DNA of 64,000 nucleotides from Olavius algarvensis Delta 4 endosymbiont (GCA_905176665.1 CAJINA010000149.1:1-64000); one strand, 5' to 3'; shown: positions 17,209 through 26,113, numbered from the stretch's first letter. Numbers and translations are program-made. The notes: a model not told the origin generated them from the sequence alone.

Positions 17209-18114
17209 TTAATCGTCGCTGTAATACCTGCCGGTTGCACCAGTATGACCGGCTGCTTTCAAGCGCTCAAGTCTCGCTTTGAAGGCCGGCCTCCAATCGT
17301 GCCACGGAGGACGTTCCTGCGGTTGGACACCGGTATCCCAGATCTCGATATCGACCGGGTAATGCTCAGCTTCGTGCGGTGGCTTTGATTGATCCCCGTA
17401 GGGGCAGTGTGAGATCGGAACGAGCAGGTCCATTTCCGCGTAGTAGTCGACGAAGGTGCCCGGCGTGAGGAGGGACGGCGCAGGGTGCCACGTGGGTGAA
17501 ATGTGCCCGGCATCCATTTCCTGGTCGGTGACGGCAAAGGGCTGGAAAATACACATATTGTGCCTTGTCGAAAGCGCTTCCGCCATGTCGAAATCGTAAC
17601 CAGCCTCAAACAGCGCTTCGAGACCATTCGTACCACAAGAAGCATGCTCTATAATACCGTAACCGGCCTGGTTCAACTCGGGGCTGCAGTGCCCCCCGTG
17701 CCACACGGGCCAGTGATGTTCATCCGGCAACAGTGCGGGATCGATGTTGTCGTCGATATAGGTCGCCATCGGGCGGCAATGCGGTAGATTCGACCAGAGT
17801 CTCGAGTTCTTACGGCAGATGAAACCCTCGAGACCTGCCGTGATAACGGGGTCGTACTGCACACCAGCGGTATCCTTGATGCCTTCCTCGAAAAACCACA
17901 CATCGATGATGTTGGATCCATCGGGGATGATGGATCTCATGACCTGCCCGGCCTTGAGATGGATGGGGATGCCGCGGTTCGGGTGCACCCTCTGTTCCGA
18001 GACTTTTGTCCAATTCGGTTTGGTGGCCCGTAGCTTGTCGTACCACTCCTTGTTGAAACCGTTGAACTTGCCTGATCGAAAATCTTTGTGCTGGTCATGT
18101 TTTTCTGTTGCCAT
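17209..18114 (-). CDS. DUF1989 protein, type B
   Basis: A 301-residue DUF1989 protein, first gene of the leftward cluster. It is strongly similar to the type B gene at 10931: LKAGQVMRSIIPDGSNIIDVWF, PMATYIDDNIDPALLPDE, HGGHCSPE, EHASCGTN, ISHCPYGDQ, PPWHDWRPAFKARLERLK. ATG 18114 has a very strong RBS (GAGGAGGG). It is followed after 93 bases by the amidinotransferase gene at 15991. Upstream, 270 bases separate it from the next gene; I searched that stretch by eye for a guanidine (ykkC-type) riboswitch and saw none. Likely a subunit with the type A protein. Confidence 0.75.
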   Translation of the reverse strand: MATEKHDQHKDFRSGKFNGFNKEWYDKLRATKPNWTKVSEQRVHPNRGIPIHLKAGQVMRSIIPDGSNIIDVWFFEEGIKDTAGVQYDPVITAGLEGFICRKNSRLWSNLPHCRPMATYIDDNIDPALLPDEHHWPVWHGGHCSPELNQAGYGIIEHASCGTNGLEALFEAGYDFDMAEALSTRHNMCIFQPFAVTDQEMDAGHISPTWHPAPSLLTPGTFVDYYAEMDLLVPISHCPYGDQSKPPHEAEHYPVDIEIWDTGVQPQERPPWHDWRPAFKARLERLKAAGHTGATGRYYSDD

Positions 18115-18385
18115 TATACGCCCTCCTCATGATTGGGACCTGTTGTGTTGATAAGATTGATTCCCTACATCCATGAATTGTTTCAGCATGATCTTATTGA
18201 TGATGCGAAAATCCGAAATTCGAATATCGAAACCCGAATAGCCCAAAAAGCAATGACCGAAGCAGAGAAACAACCTTACCCAAGCGATAAGGAAAATTCT
18301 GGGGTCTTTGGGTCTTTGTTTTGATCATTCGATCATTTGAATTTTGAATTTGCTTCGTATTTCGTGATTCGAGTTTCGTATTTAT

Positions 18386-18943
18386 TTAAGCTTCCGTTTT
18401 TTCCCACACAAACATCCGCCTGAACCGGCCCCACCAGTCGGCGCCCAGCACATAAATGGCCAGCAGAAACGCAATCGGGTCGATCAAAAAAAGCCAGGTC
18501 ACCAGTGTCTTTTGCTGCTCCAAATCGAGGCCCCAGACGATGGGGTGCGGGCCTTTCGGGGTGGCAGCACCCATTGAATCCCCGGCATAGAGAGCCAGAA
18601 CAGCGGTGACCAGCAGGTTGGTCAACAACAACGCGATGCCAATATAATGCCGCGTCCTGGAAACAGGTCCTGTATAGCTGGTTTTGACAAAGGCGAAAAA
18701 CTTGGACTTGATCACCTTGAAACCAGCCTTTCCCAGGAACACGATGCTGGCCAGGCTGAGCAGTTCGCCGCCCACGACCATGGCTCCCACAAGACCAGAA
18801 CTACCTCCCAAGGCGGGTATGAACAGGGCCAGCAGGATAGTCAGGTTGCCGATAACGATCATGGCGAGACCGGCTTTGTAGCGCCAGGTTTTGGTGAAAT
18901 CAGAGTCCGATGTTGCTTTTGGTTGGTTTTCTGGTGAAGTCAT
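18386..18943 (-). CDS. Small four-helix membrane protein (transporter-suffix domain type)
   Basis: A 185-residue membrane protein with four hydrophobic helices: residues about 25-47, 52-72, 101-120 and 145-165. The overall pattern (LAMIVIGNLTILLALFIPALGG, ending in DPIAFLLAIYVLGADWWGRFRRMFVWE) fits the transporter suffix domain proteins found in marine and anaerobic proteobacteria, whose function is unknown. ATG 18943 has GGAAAG upstream. It lies on the same strand 270 bases upstream of the guanidino cluster and could in principle be co-transcribed, but the gap makes separate control more likely. Confidence 0.6.
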   Translation of the reverse strand: MTSPENQPKATSDSDFTKTWRYKAGLAMIVIGNLTILLALFIPALGGSSGLVGAMVVGGELLSLASIVFLGKAGFKVIKSKFFAFVKTSYTGPVSRTRHYIGIALLLTNLLVTAVLALYAGDSMGAATPKGPHPIVWGLDLEQQKTLVTWLFLIDPIAFLLAIYVLGADWWGRFRRMFVWEKTEA

Positions 18944-19086
18944 TATTCTTTCCGATTAGAATATTAGAATGTTTCTAAAGTTGGTCAGGTGGTCGTTACC
19001 AAGAAACTATCTGGTTCCCATAGGCCTATCTTCAATGCTTCAAAAATGACCCACTGACACACGTTAAGGACGGAAAAAACAAAGCG

Positions 19087-19320
19087 TTAAAACCCCTTCT
19101 GCTTCAGCACGCGGCTTATTTCCTGTTCCAGCTCAGCCCTCAACTCCACAGCTCGTTCGCATTCTTTGCAAGATTCATTTGCCGGGCGTTGCCTGGCAGC
19201 CAGCCAGGTACATATCTCCTCGTAGTCGGCGAAAATCTCGCCGAAGTCATCGTCGGCTTGCAATGCCGTCTTGATGGCCTCGATACGATCAGGGAACCTT
19301 TTGTAAATGTGTGCGCTCAT
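19087..19320 (-). CDS. Small conserved hypothetical protein (77 aa)
   Basis: A 77-residue soluble, acidic protein, predicted mostly alpha-helical. The central block DDDFGEIFADYEEICTWLAAR is followed by CKECERAVELRAELEQEISRVL, with a CxxC. Similar short proteins are familiar as conserved hypotheticals in proteobacteria, but I know of no function. Its RBS is weak. It is isolated on the minus strand between a membrane protein and a repeat-rich gap. Coding is supported by the coherent amphipathic composition rather than by context. Confidence 0.5.
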   Translation of the reverse strand: MSAHIYKRFPDRIEAIKTALQADDDFGEIFADYEEICTWLAARQRPANESCKECERAVELRAELEQEISRVLKQKGF

Positions 19321-19344
19321 CGTTTAATTCAGGGGTCGGGGAGT

Positions 19345-19482
19345 TTTTCAAATTAATACCCGTCATCCCGGCCCCGCATCAATTGCGGGATAAACTGCAA
19401 CTGGGATCCAGCCCAATTAAAGGAAACGCCACTGGATGCCGGATACGTCATCCCGGACGCGATCCGGGACCGGCATGACGAC
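19345..19482. repeat. REP-like palindromic sequence pair
   Basis: Two imperfect palindromes share the GTCATCCCG motif. The first has arms CCCGCA (19373-19378) and TGCGGG (19384-19389). The second has arms CCCGGA (19452-19457) and TCCGGG (19463-19468), followed by CGGCATGACG. The 339-base gap 19321-19659 shows no gene otherwise. Fragments of the same type occur near 2787 and 41021. Confidence 0.55.
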
Positions 19483-19659
19483 AAAAACTCCCTGACTGCT
19501 CATTTAAATAAGAAACAGACTCTAAGGGGGCTTGAAATTCACGATATGCTAACTAAATTGAAGTATAGTGCCTCAGGTGATAAGTAGAAGGTATGCAAGG
19601 GTAATTTACCGTAAATTACCTGTGATGCCCCCCGAATCGGGAGTAATTAATAAGTAGAA

Positions 19660-21258
19660 ATGGCTACCATTTCGCCGGACCATATCCAATCTCAACTTGA
19701 GAGAATACTGGGCAGCGAGGGATTTTCCTCCAGCAAGCGGCTATGCCAGTTTCTGCGATACGTGGTTGAACATACGCTGCAGGGCCAGGCCGACCAGATC
19801 AAACAATACACGGTCGGCGTGGACGCAATGGGGTTCCCGACCACGTTCGATCCCCAGGCCAACCCGACGGTCAGGATACATGCGCGCAAACTGCGTAGGG
19901 AACTCGATCGATACTATCTTACCCATGGTATACAGGATCACATTCGCATCGACATCCCCAAAGGTGGTTATGTCCCCGTTTTCAGAGAAAACCGAGTTAC
20001 ATCATCGGTACCCGATTCCGATCAATGCGAAACACCCGATCATGTGAAAACAGCTTTTAATGGCTCCAAACCAGCCATTGCGGTCATGATGATCGATTGC
20101 CTGAATGATAAGGAATAATTCGGGCATTTTGCGACCGGCCTGACCGAGGAAATCCTCATTGCTCTGACAAAATTCCCTGAGTTCCTGGTGGTTGGTCCTC
20201 TTTCCAAAGAAATCTGCCACCTGGAGGGGTTAGACAATCGCGGCATTGGCCGTCACTACGGGGCGCGCTTTATTCTGAATGGTACGCTTCGCGTGAACGG
20301 TGACGATTTTCGCCTAAATGTAAGATTGGTAGGTGCCAATATTGGAAGTCAGCTGTGGGGGCACACACTTGATTGGCGCATGGGAAATGGAGCCATGCCG
20401 TCACACTATGACGATATTGTTAGCCGGGTAGCAGCTATCCTTGCTGATAACCATGGCATCATTCCGCGCACCATGACAGATGAAATGGTCACAAAGCGCG
20501 CCGAAAATACTGAGGCTTATGAGGCAATTCTCTATTACTACAATTACTTTAGAGCTCTATCAGACGAATCCTTTGTGAATGCGATGTCGGCTTTGAAAAA
20601 CGCTGTGCGACGATATCCAGACCATGCCCTTGCGGCGGCAGCGCTCGGCGATCTTATAGCAACGGAACACCTATTTGGCTACGACGAGGACCCGTCCCAA
20701 ATAATACGTGCTGAAGCACTGGCACGCAAAGCAGTCGCACTGGATCCCGCCTGCCAGACCGCCCGATTTACAATGGCGCTGGTTCATTTTCTCAAATTTC
20801 AGCGGGAATTGTTTTTGGAGGAGGCCGAGCAGGCCATAAAATTGAATCCAAACAATGCCAATTATTTGGCTGCTATTGCATTGCACACGGGGATGGTGGG
20901 CAAATGGGAAAATGCTATTGAAGTGGTGAGCAGGGCCAAGAGACTAAATCCACACCATCCGGGATGGTATCACATTGTTGCCTTTATGGATGCCTATCGT
21001 CAACGTGAGTACGACAATGCCCTGGTCGCAGCCCGCCGGTTCAATTCGCCAGATTTTTTCTGGGACCCGCTCATTCGGGCAGCTGTTTTGGGACAACTCG
21101 ATCGACCTGAGAAAGCAAAAAAAGCGGTCGAAGAACTGCAAGCCCTGATACCGGACTTTGATGTCCGCGGGCCAAGTCTCATTCGGCGACTCGCCTACAT
21201 GGATGAACACGTCGAGATGCTGGTGGATGGGCTCCGGAAGTCAGGACTGGAGATTTAA
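19660..21258 (+). pseudogene. TPR protein with N-terminal winged-helix-like domain, interrupted by TAA
   Basis: Reading through one in-frame TAA (20116-20118) gives a continuous 532-codon protein. The N-terminal domain (about 1-110; SSKRLCQFLRYVVEHTLQG, FDPQANPTVRIHARKLRREL, KGGYVPVF) is typical of CadC/adenylate-cyclase-associated TPR proteins. The middle has the family-typical GLTEEILIALTKFPEFLVVG, followed by TPR repeats to the end. TAA falls between NDKE and FGHFATGLTEEI, where homologs run on without a gap, so one base change explains it. A second, shorter product from a GTG at 20188 is possible. Most likely a recent nonsense pseudogene or a sequencing error. Confidence 0.7.
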
Positions 21259-21268
21259 AATATCAATT

Positions 21269-21352
21269 GGCCGCCCGTTCGCGTTGCTCACTCGACACAC
21301 GCAGACGACGCCGGACGACCTGTCCGGCGTTTCACGTCATGCCCTGCGGGCA
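21269..21352 (-). repeat. Dispersed ~80-bp repeat, copy C (inverted)
   Basis: It starts CCGCCCGTTCGCG...CTCGACACACGCAGAC and carries a perfect hairpin GCCGGAC/GTCCGGC around GACCT at 21311-21329. It then diverges into TCATGCCCTGCGGGCAGAAA, also seen at about 2459. It directly follows the broken TPR gene. Confidence 0.7.
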
Positions 21353-21528
21353 GAAAATCAATAAGCCCATCTCTCCCAGAGGTCGCAGAAAACAAAGAGA
21401 AAATCCAAAATCAAAACCCATGCATCGCGCAGAGACGCAAAGACGCAGAGAAAAGCACTTTTTGGTCCCGCTTCGCGGGAAAAACCTTAACACCTAACAC
21501 CTAAAACTTAACACTGTATTTTAGAGAA
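21353..21528. other. Non-coding spacer between inverted repeat copies
   Basis: No gene is visible. The stretch contains CCCGCTTCGCGGG, a short hairpin (about 21469-21481), and low-complexity ACACCTAACACCTAAAAC text. It lies between repeat copies C and D, which face each other. Confidence 0.4.
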
Positions 21529-21605
21529 ACGATGGCTACCCAAGCCCAGACAGGTCGTCTGGGCTTCGTCTGCGTGGGTCGAGTGAGCAGCGCGAACGGG
21601 TGGCT
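21529..21605 (+). repeat. Dispersed ~80-bp repeat, copy D
   Basis: CGATGGCTACCC is followed by a perfect 10-bp hairpin (AAGCCCAGAC 21542-21551, AGGTC loop, GTCTGGGCTT 21557-21566) and CGTCTGCGTGGGTCGAGTGAGC. It is the cleanest copy of the family and lies 20 bases beyond the stop codon of the isomerase gene at 21626. Confidence 0.75.
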
Positions 21606-21625
21606 AAAAACATTGATCTTGCCTT

Positions 21626-22471
21626 TTATTCAAGATCCAATCCCGAAGCTGCAAAGATCGGCTCCAGGTGCTCCAGGCTCTCCCGCCCTGCCTCTTCAGG
21701 CGTATCCACATACGGATAAAGTTCCAGGCTGATGTCACCGGTATAACCAAGGCGCTGCATTACTTCAAAGACTGCCGGATAATCGATGACCCCCAGGCCG
21801 GGGATGAGGTGGTTGTGGACGCGGGTGTCGGCAATGTCTTCCAGGTGGACGTGGCCGACCCACTCAAACAGATCCTCAAAGGCCGCAGCCGGGTCTTCAC
21901 CCACACAATAGAAATGGCCGATGTCGAAGTTCAATCCTACCGCGGGCGACTGAAAATCTTTGATGAACCTTTTATATTCATCGGAGTTTTCTATGAAGAG
22001 CTCCGGCTCCGGTTCGATGAGCAGTTTGATACCCAGAGATTCGGCATCCGGGATCACCTGTTCCAATCCTTCCCTGAATAGGACTGCACCGGCCGACCAG
22101 TCCATCCCTTCCAGCGGACCACCGGGGGGAATGGAGATACACTCGCTCCCCAATTCTTTGGCCACAGCCAGACTCTCTTTGGTGTGGCGCACACGGATAT
22201 CGCGGCGTTCTTGGTCGGGTTCGATAAACGACGGCAGGTAAGTGTCGCCGACGGCAAACAGGGTGAAGCTGTTGATATTGGTTATTTTGAGCTGATGCTT
22301 TTCCAGCGCAGCTTTCAACTCTGCAATTTTGTCCGGACCGAAATCCGGCGGGTAGAGATGGGGCCGGTCGCCCATGATCTCGACGCCCTTGAAGCCGAGT
22401 TTGGCGATTTTTTCCAAGGATTCTAAAAGGGAAAATTTAACAAATGCGTTGGTGCTGTATCCGAAGATCAT
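21626..22471 (-). CDS. Sugar phosphate isomerase/epimerase-like TIM-barrel protein
   Basis: A 281-residue AP-endonuclease-2/xylose-isomerase-type TIM barrel. Typical strand-end residues are visible: GVEIMGDRPH near the start, LLIEPEPELF (metal-binding Glu), FDIGHFYCVG (Asp/His), HVHLEDI and LELYPYVD near the end. This fits isomerases or epimerases of sugars and inositols. ATG 22471 has AGGGG upstream. The inositol-3-phosphate synthase gene lies 147 bases upstream on the same strand, so a role in inositol or inositol-derived metabolism is a reasonable inference. Confidence 0.75.
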   Translation of the reverse strand: MIFGYSTNAFVKFSLLESLEKIAKLGFKGVEIMGDRPHLYPPDFGPDKIAELKAALEKHQLKITNINSFTLFAVGDTYLPSFIEPDQERRDIRVRHTKESLAVAKELGSECISIPPGGPLEGMDWSAGAVLFREGLEQVIPDAESLGIKLLIEPEPELFIENSDEYKRFIKDFQSPAVGLNFDIGHFYCVGEDPAAAFEDLFEWVGHVHLEDIADTRVHNHLIPGLGVIDYPAVFEVMQRLGYTGDISLELYPYVDTPEEAGRESLEHLEPIFAASGLDLE

Positions 22472-22618
22472 GAAAACCCCTTTAGCTGTTTAGGCCGTAG
22501 GCTGAAGACTGTTAGGAAAATTCAAAATCAAATATAGATATAATGCAGGAATATGATTTGTCGCTAAAATTTTTATGGTGGTTTTTGCCGACCCTTCAGC
22601 CTTCAGTCTTCAGCCTAT

Positions 22619-23770
22619 CTAACCTTTGCTGATAACTTCCGCCTCTAATTGATCCAAAGCCGCCAGCTGATCCTGAAAGGTTCGGGGCGCATTCTCGCCG
22701 AGGGGGTTTTTAAAGAAAAACGCCAGTTCGGGGACCAGACCTTTGCGACCGATCTGCTGCAGCATGAACAGCCAGCGCGCCAGGTCGATCACCATGGGAG
22801 CTGCCAGAATTGAATCCCGCCCTTGCAAGTCGATACGCAGGCTCATGGGCAGATTGAACATCCCCAACAGGTCAACGACATCCCAGGCCTCCTTGGCATC
22901 ACCCCGGGGCGGGTAATAGTCGATGTGGACCTTGTGGGTCGGCCGGCCATAGCGCTCGCCCACTTCGTAGCCCAGGACGTCATCCAGCAGGTTGGTCTTG
23001 TTGGCCAGTTTGCCCGAGGCTTTTTCGGGCACCATGAGGTTGGCGCCATCCTCGTTGCCGAGAATGTTCATGCTGTACCAACCGTCCACGTATAGTTGGC
23101 GGGCTTTGAGGGCGGAGGCCAGGACCACCTTGAAATAGGTCTGCCCGGTCTTTCCATCGTATCCGCAGATGGGCACCCCGGCGTCCTCGGCCAGGGCCAC
23201 CACAGGTTCCAATTCTATCCGGTTGGGGGTAAAATTGAGGACCGGGACCCGGCTGCGAATCGCCGCCAGAACATAGGCCAGGTCCGGTAGCTTCTCCGGA
23301 TCGTAAACCTGGGAAAGTTTTGCCAGGTCGGCAGCTGCTTCAAGACCCGCGGCAGCCGGCAGCAGGTTCACGAGGACCGGCCGGCTGCCGGGAAACTGGC
23401 TGCAAAGCGCATCGATGTCAGCTTCGAGCTTTTCTACCTGGCTATCAAGCGTCCCGCTTTCCGGGGCCTTGAGAACCGGTACCTCGGCCAGGGCGGCCCG
23501 GTGGGTTTCCATAACTGTCGCCGGCAATACCCGGCCCCGGTGGGCACATTCGGCCAAATCTTCATCGCGGCTGTCCCAGCCGGCGACGTGCAGCGCTTTT
23601 ACAGGTATGATGTCGGTAAACTTGTCACCGGTCGTCAGGCATCCGGACACGGATGTGTCCCCGGTCCGCAGCGCGGCGGCCGCGGTCGCCAGGGTTGAAC
23701 CGATGGCACCCTTCAGGCCGGCTACGAGTAACAGAATTGACTGGCTTTCAAAATGTTCCGGGATGGTCAT
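22619..23770 (-). CDS. Inositol-3-phosphate synthase family protein
   Basis: A 383-residue NAD-dependent myo-inositol-phosphate synthase-like protein. The Rossmann start LLVAGLKGAIGSTLA is at about 14-28. Later comes PICGYDGKTGQTYFKVVLA, a variant of the family's GxD.KTGQT catalytic block. NILGNEDGANL and HIDYYPPRGDAKEAWDVVD also belong to conserved regions. These enzymes turn glucose-6-phosphate into inositol-1(3)-phosphate. Bacterial versions feed phosphatidylinositol-type lipids, compatible solutes or cell-wall glycolipids. TIM-barrel isomerase downstream on the same strand. The start is ATG 23770 with GGGG nine bases upstream. Confidence 0.8.
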   Translation of the reverse strand: MTIPEHFESQSILLLVAGLKGAIGSTLATAAAALRTGDTSVSGCLTTGDKFTDIIPVKALHVAGWDSRDEDLAECAHRGRVLPATVMETHRAALAEVPVLKAPESGTLDSQVEKLEADIDALCSQFPGSRPVLVNLLPAAAGLEAAADLAKLSQVYDPEKLPDLAYVLAAIRSRVPVLNFTPNRIELEPVVALAEDAGVPICGYDGKTGQTYFKVVLASALKARQLYVDGWYSMNILGNEDGANLMVPEKASGKLANKTNLLDDVLGYEVGERYGRPTHKVHIDYYPPRGDAKEAWDVVDLLGMFNLPMSLRIDLQGRDSILAAPMVIDLARWLFMLQQIGRKGLVPELAFFFKNPLGENAPRTFQDQLAALDQLEAEVISKG

Positions 23771-23943
23771 TTACTGAGTCCCCAACTAGGCTTTGTTCCA
23801 AAGGATTCAAATACCTGATCCCTACCTCCCCGTCAAGTTGAGTATTTATCTGAAATCAGATGGAATAGGCGTATGGGCACTTGTGGTGGATCAGGGAAGG
23901 CCATCCGGGGCTAAACGGAAAGGATTACAATGAAACTTGGTCT

Positions 23944-25035
23944 CTAATTCAGCTGTTGGCTGCGTATTGCTGTCTCGTATTCCTGCATCAATTCATCCAT
24001 CAGAACTTTTACCGGTACTATCTCTTTCACACGATGGGCATTTTCTCCGGCAAATGCAAATCCATAGGCGAATTTTCCCTTACGGGCGTTGGCCAGTGCC
24101 ATGGCAATGCAGTAAGGACTTTCCTCAGGATCGCAGGTGCGGATGCAATGATAGGGGCATTTTCCTGGGTTTCGGGCACCCTTTTTAACTGCATCCAGAA
24201 ACGGGTTGCGGATGGCCCGCCCGGGCATCCCCACGGGACTTTTAATCACGACGATATCCTTTTGAGCCGCATTCACAAACAGGTTTTTAAATTCCGGGGC
24301 AGCGTCGCATTCGTCCGTGGCGACAAACCGGGTACCCAGTTGCACCCCGGCGGCCCCCATTTCCAGGAACCGGTGAATGTCATCACCCGTAAAAATACCA
24401 CCGGCGGCGATCACCGGAATAGATTGGCCATGCTCTTTTTCAAAAGGAGCCAACGCGGCAATGACTTCGGGTACCAGCATTTCCAGGACATAGGCCGGGT
24501 CATCCAACTGCTCCGTTTTAAAACCCAGGTGGCCGCCGGCCTTGGGACCTTCCACCACGACGGCGTCCGGCAACCGTTCATATCGATTCCACCATTTCTT
24601 ACAGATCAGCATGGCCGCGCGTCCGGATGAGACAATGGGCGCCAGCTTTGTTTTGGCCCCGGCCGGTAAAAATTCAGGCAGGGACAGTGGCATGCCGGCA
24701 CCGGAAAAAATGATGTCGATGCCTTCTTCAATGGAAACCTTCACCATGTCGGCATAGTTGGTCAATGCGACCATGATGTTCACCCCGAGGATGCCATCGG
24801 TCAATTTCCTGGCCCTGGCGATCTCATCGCGCAGCCCGCGAATGCAGGCAGCTCGCATATCGGATTTCAGGTCCCGCTGCATGAAGCCGGGCATGGCCGC
24901 CGAGAGCACACCGATGCCGCCCTGGTTGGCTACCGCAGACGCGAGGCTGGACATGGAGATGCCGACCCCCATACCGCCCTGTACAATGGGTGTGTCACAG
25001 ATCAGATCGCCGATACGCAGTTCAGGAGAGTTCAT
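23944..25035 (-). CDS. Nitronate monooxygenase family FMN enzyme
   Basis: A 363-residue FMN-dependent TIM barrel of the nitronate monooxygenase/2-nitropropane dioxygenase family. It begins TPIVQGGMGVGIS and carries the family's VVVEGPKAGGHLGF and IPVIAAGGIFTGDDIHRFLEMGAAGVQLGTRF phosphate-binding blocks. The C-terminus contains CPYHCIRTCDPEESPYCIA, with four Cys, a feature of the anaerobe subgroup often acting as FabK-like or unknown oxidoreductases. Thus true nitronate oxidation is doubtful in an anaerobe. ATG 25035 follows AGAGGAA. It is divergent from msrA (25301). Confidence 0.8.
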   Translation of the reverse strand: MNSPELRIGDLICDTPIVQGGMGVGISMSSLASAVANQGGIGVLSAAMPGFMQRDLKSDMRAACIRGLRDEIARARKLTDGILGVNIMVALTNYADMVKVSIEEGIDIIFSGAGMPLSLPEFLPAGAKTKLAPIVSSGRAAMLICKKWWNRYERLPDAVVVEGPKAGGHLGFKTEQLDDPAYVLEMLVPEVIAALAPFEKEHGQSIPVIAAGGIFTGDDIHRFLEMGAAGVQLGTRFVATDECDAAPEFKNLFVNAAQKDIVVIKSPVGMPGRAIRNPFLDAVKKGARNPGKCPYHCIRTCDPEESPYCIAMALANARKGKFAYGFAFAGENAHRVKEIVPVKVLMDELMQEYETAIRSQQLN

Positions 25036-25300
25036 TTGTTCCTCTTACTTGTTGAGCCGAACGAGTATATTGTAAAATCGCGGAAGAATACGCTGGATTA
25101 CGGTGCCAGGGCAACGCGCAAAGGTGGTTTTACAATTGTTTTACAGATCCTGATCCATTACGCCAGTGCGCTCATGCTGCTGGGCAATGATCTACCTGTC
25201 CGGAATTGTTTTAGAATAAGTTTATTGCAGACATTTCGAAAATCGGTCTTATTTTGCGTTCAGACAGGAATGAAAGCTCAGGGAGTTTGAAAGTGGGGGT

Positions 25301-26113
25301 ATGATGAAGTCAAGCAACCCATATGCCTGGTTGGGAACGGTTTTGCCGGTACTGGCCCTGATGGCGCTGCTCACCGCCTGCAACCAGAACCGCGAATCCT
25401 CCGCAGCTCAGCCGGACACAAATACCGGGAACCATAAAATGTATGCACAAGCACAAGATATACAAAAAACAGATAGGCTGCCGGCCATCGACAAACTTGC
25501 GCCGGCAGAATACAAAACGGCAACCTTTGGCCTGGGGTGATTCTGGGACATCGAATCCCAGTTTGGGATGATCGAAGGCGTCATTCGCACCCGGGTGGGG
25601 TATGCCGGCGGCAAGCAGGAAAATCCGGATTACGGTAATATCGGCGACCACACCGAGGCTGTCCAGGTGGACTACGATCCCCGGGTGATCAGCTATGCGG
25701 ATCTTTTGGCGGTGTTCTGGAGCAGCCACACACCCACCAGCAAGAGCTGGATGCGCCAGTACATGAATGCCGTGTTCTACCACAATGAAGAGCAGCAAAG
25801 GGTCGGCGATGCCTCCCAGGCGGCTCTGGCTGAAAAGACGGGACGGACCATCCGGACCCAGGTACTGCCGCTGCGCACATTCACCCTGGGGGAAAATTAC
25901 CACCAGAAATATATGCTCAAACGGCAGTCCCGGCTGACATCCGAAATGTCGCGGATCTATCCCCAAAACCAGGACTTCATCAATTCCACGGCCGTGTCCC
26001 GGCTTAACGGCTATGCCGGCGGTAATGGCGATGTTCGGCAATTGGCCCTTGAAATCGATAGCCTGGGGCTGAGTGAGAATGGGAAGCGGATATTGAAACA
26101 AATCGTCCGTTAG
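25301..26113 (+). CDS. msrA: Peptide methionine sulfoxide reductase A, selenoprotein lipoprotein (Sec80)
   Basis: A 270-residue MsrA that reduces methionine-S-sulfoxide in oxidised proteins. TGA at 25538-25540 falls exactly at the catalytic cysteine: the family block GxGCFW reads FGLG-TGA-FWDIES. Homology continues on both sides (TATFG before; GVIRTRVGYAGGKQENPDYGNIGDHTEAVQVDYDP after), so TGA is read as selenocysteine 80. The N-terminus is a lipoprotein signal with lipobox LTAC (Cys26), placing it in the periplasm or outer leaflet. Resolving Cys residues typical of some MsrA are absent after residue 80. The gene is single. Its TAG stop is also the first three bases of palindromic element E2. 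Conventional annotation would give a 79-codon ORF plus a truncated MsrA. Confidence 0.9.
25541..25580 (+). promoter_or_regulatory. Candidate SECIS hairpin in msrA
   Basis: Immediately after the TGA, CTGGGA (25543-25548) and TCCCAG (25556-25561) pair around CATCGAA. Position, within the first 25 bases after UGA, fits bacterial SECIS elements. The stem is only 6 bp as read by eye; a fold including further 3' bases may be longer. Confidence 0.45.

Noticed and set aside
18115..18385. Guanidine (ykkC-type) riboswitch before the guanidino cluster
   Set aside because: The leader was read on the minus strand for the conserved ACGR/GG blocks and none was seen; it is AT-rich with only weak palindromes.
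23944..25035. True nitronate-oxidising enzyme
   Set aside because: The anaerobe-type Cys-rich C-terminus makes an oxygenase role doubtful; kept only as a family-level call.
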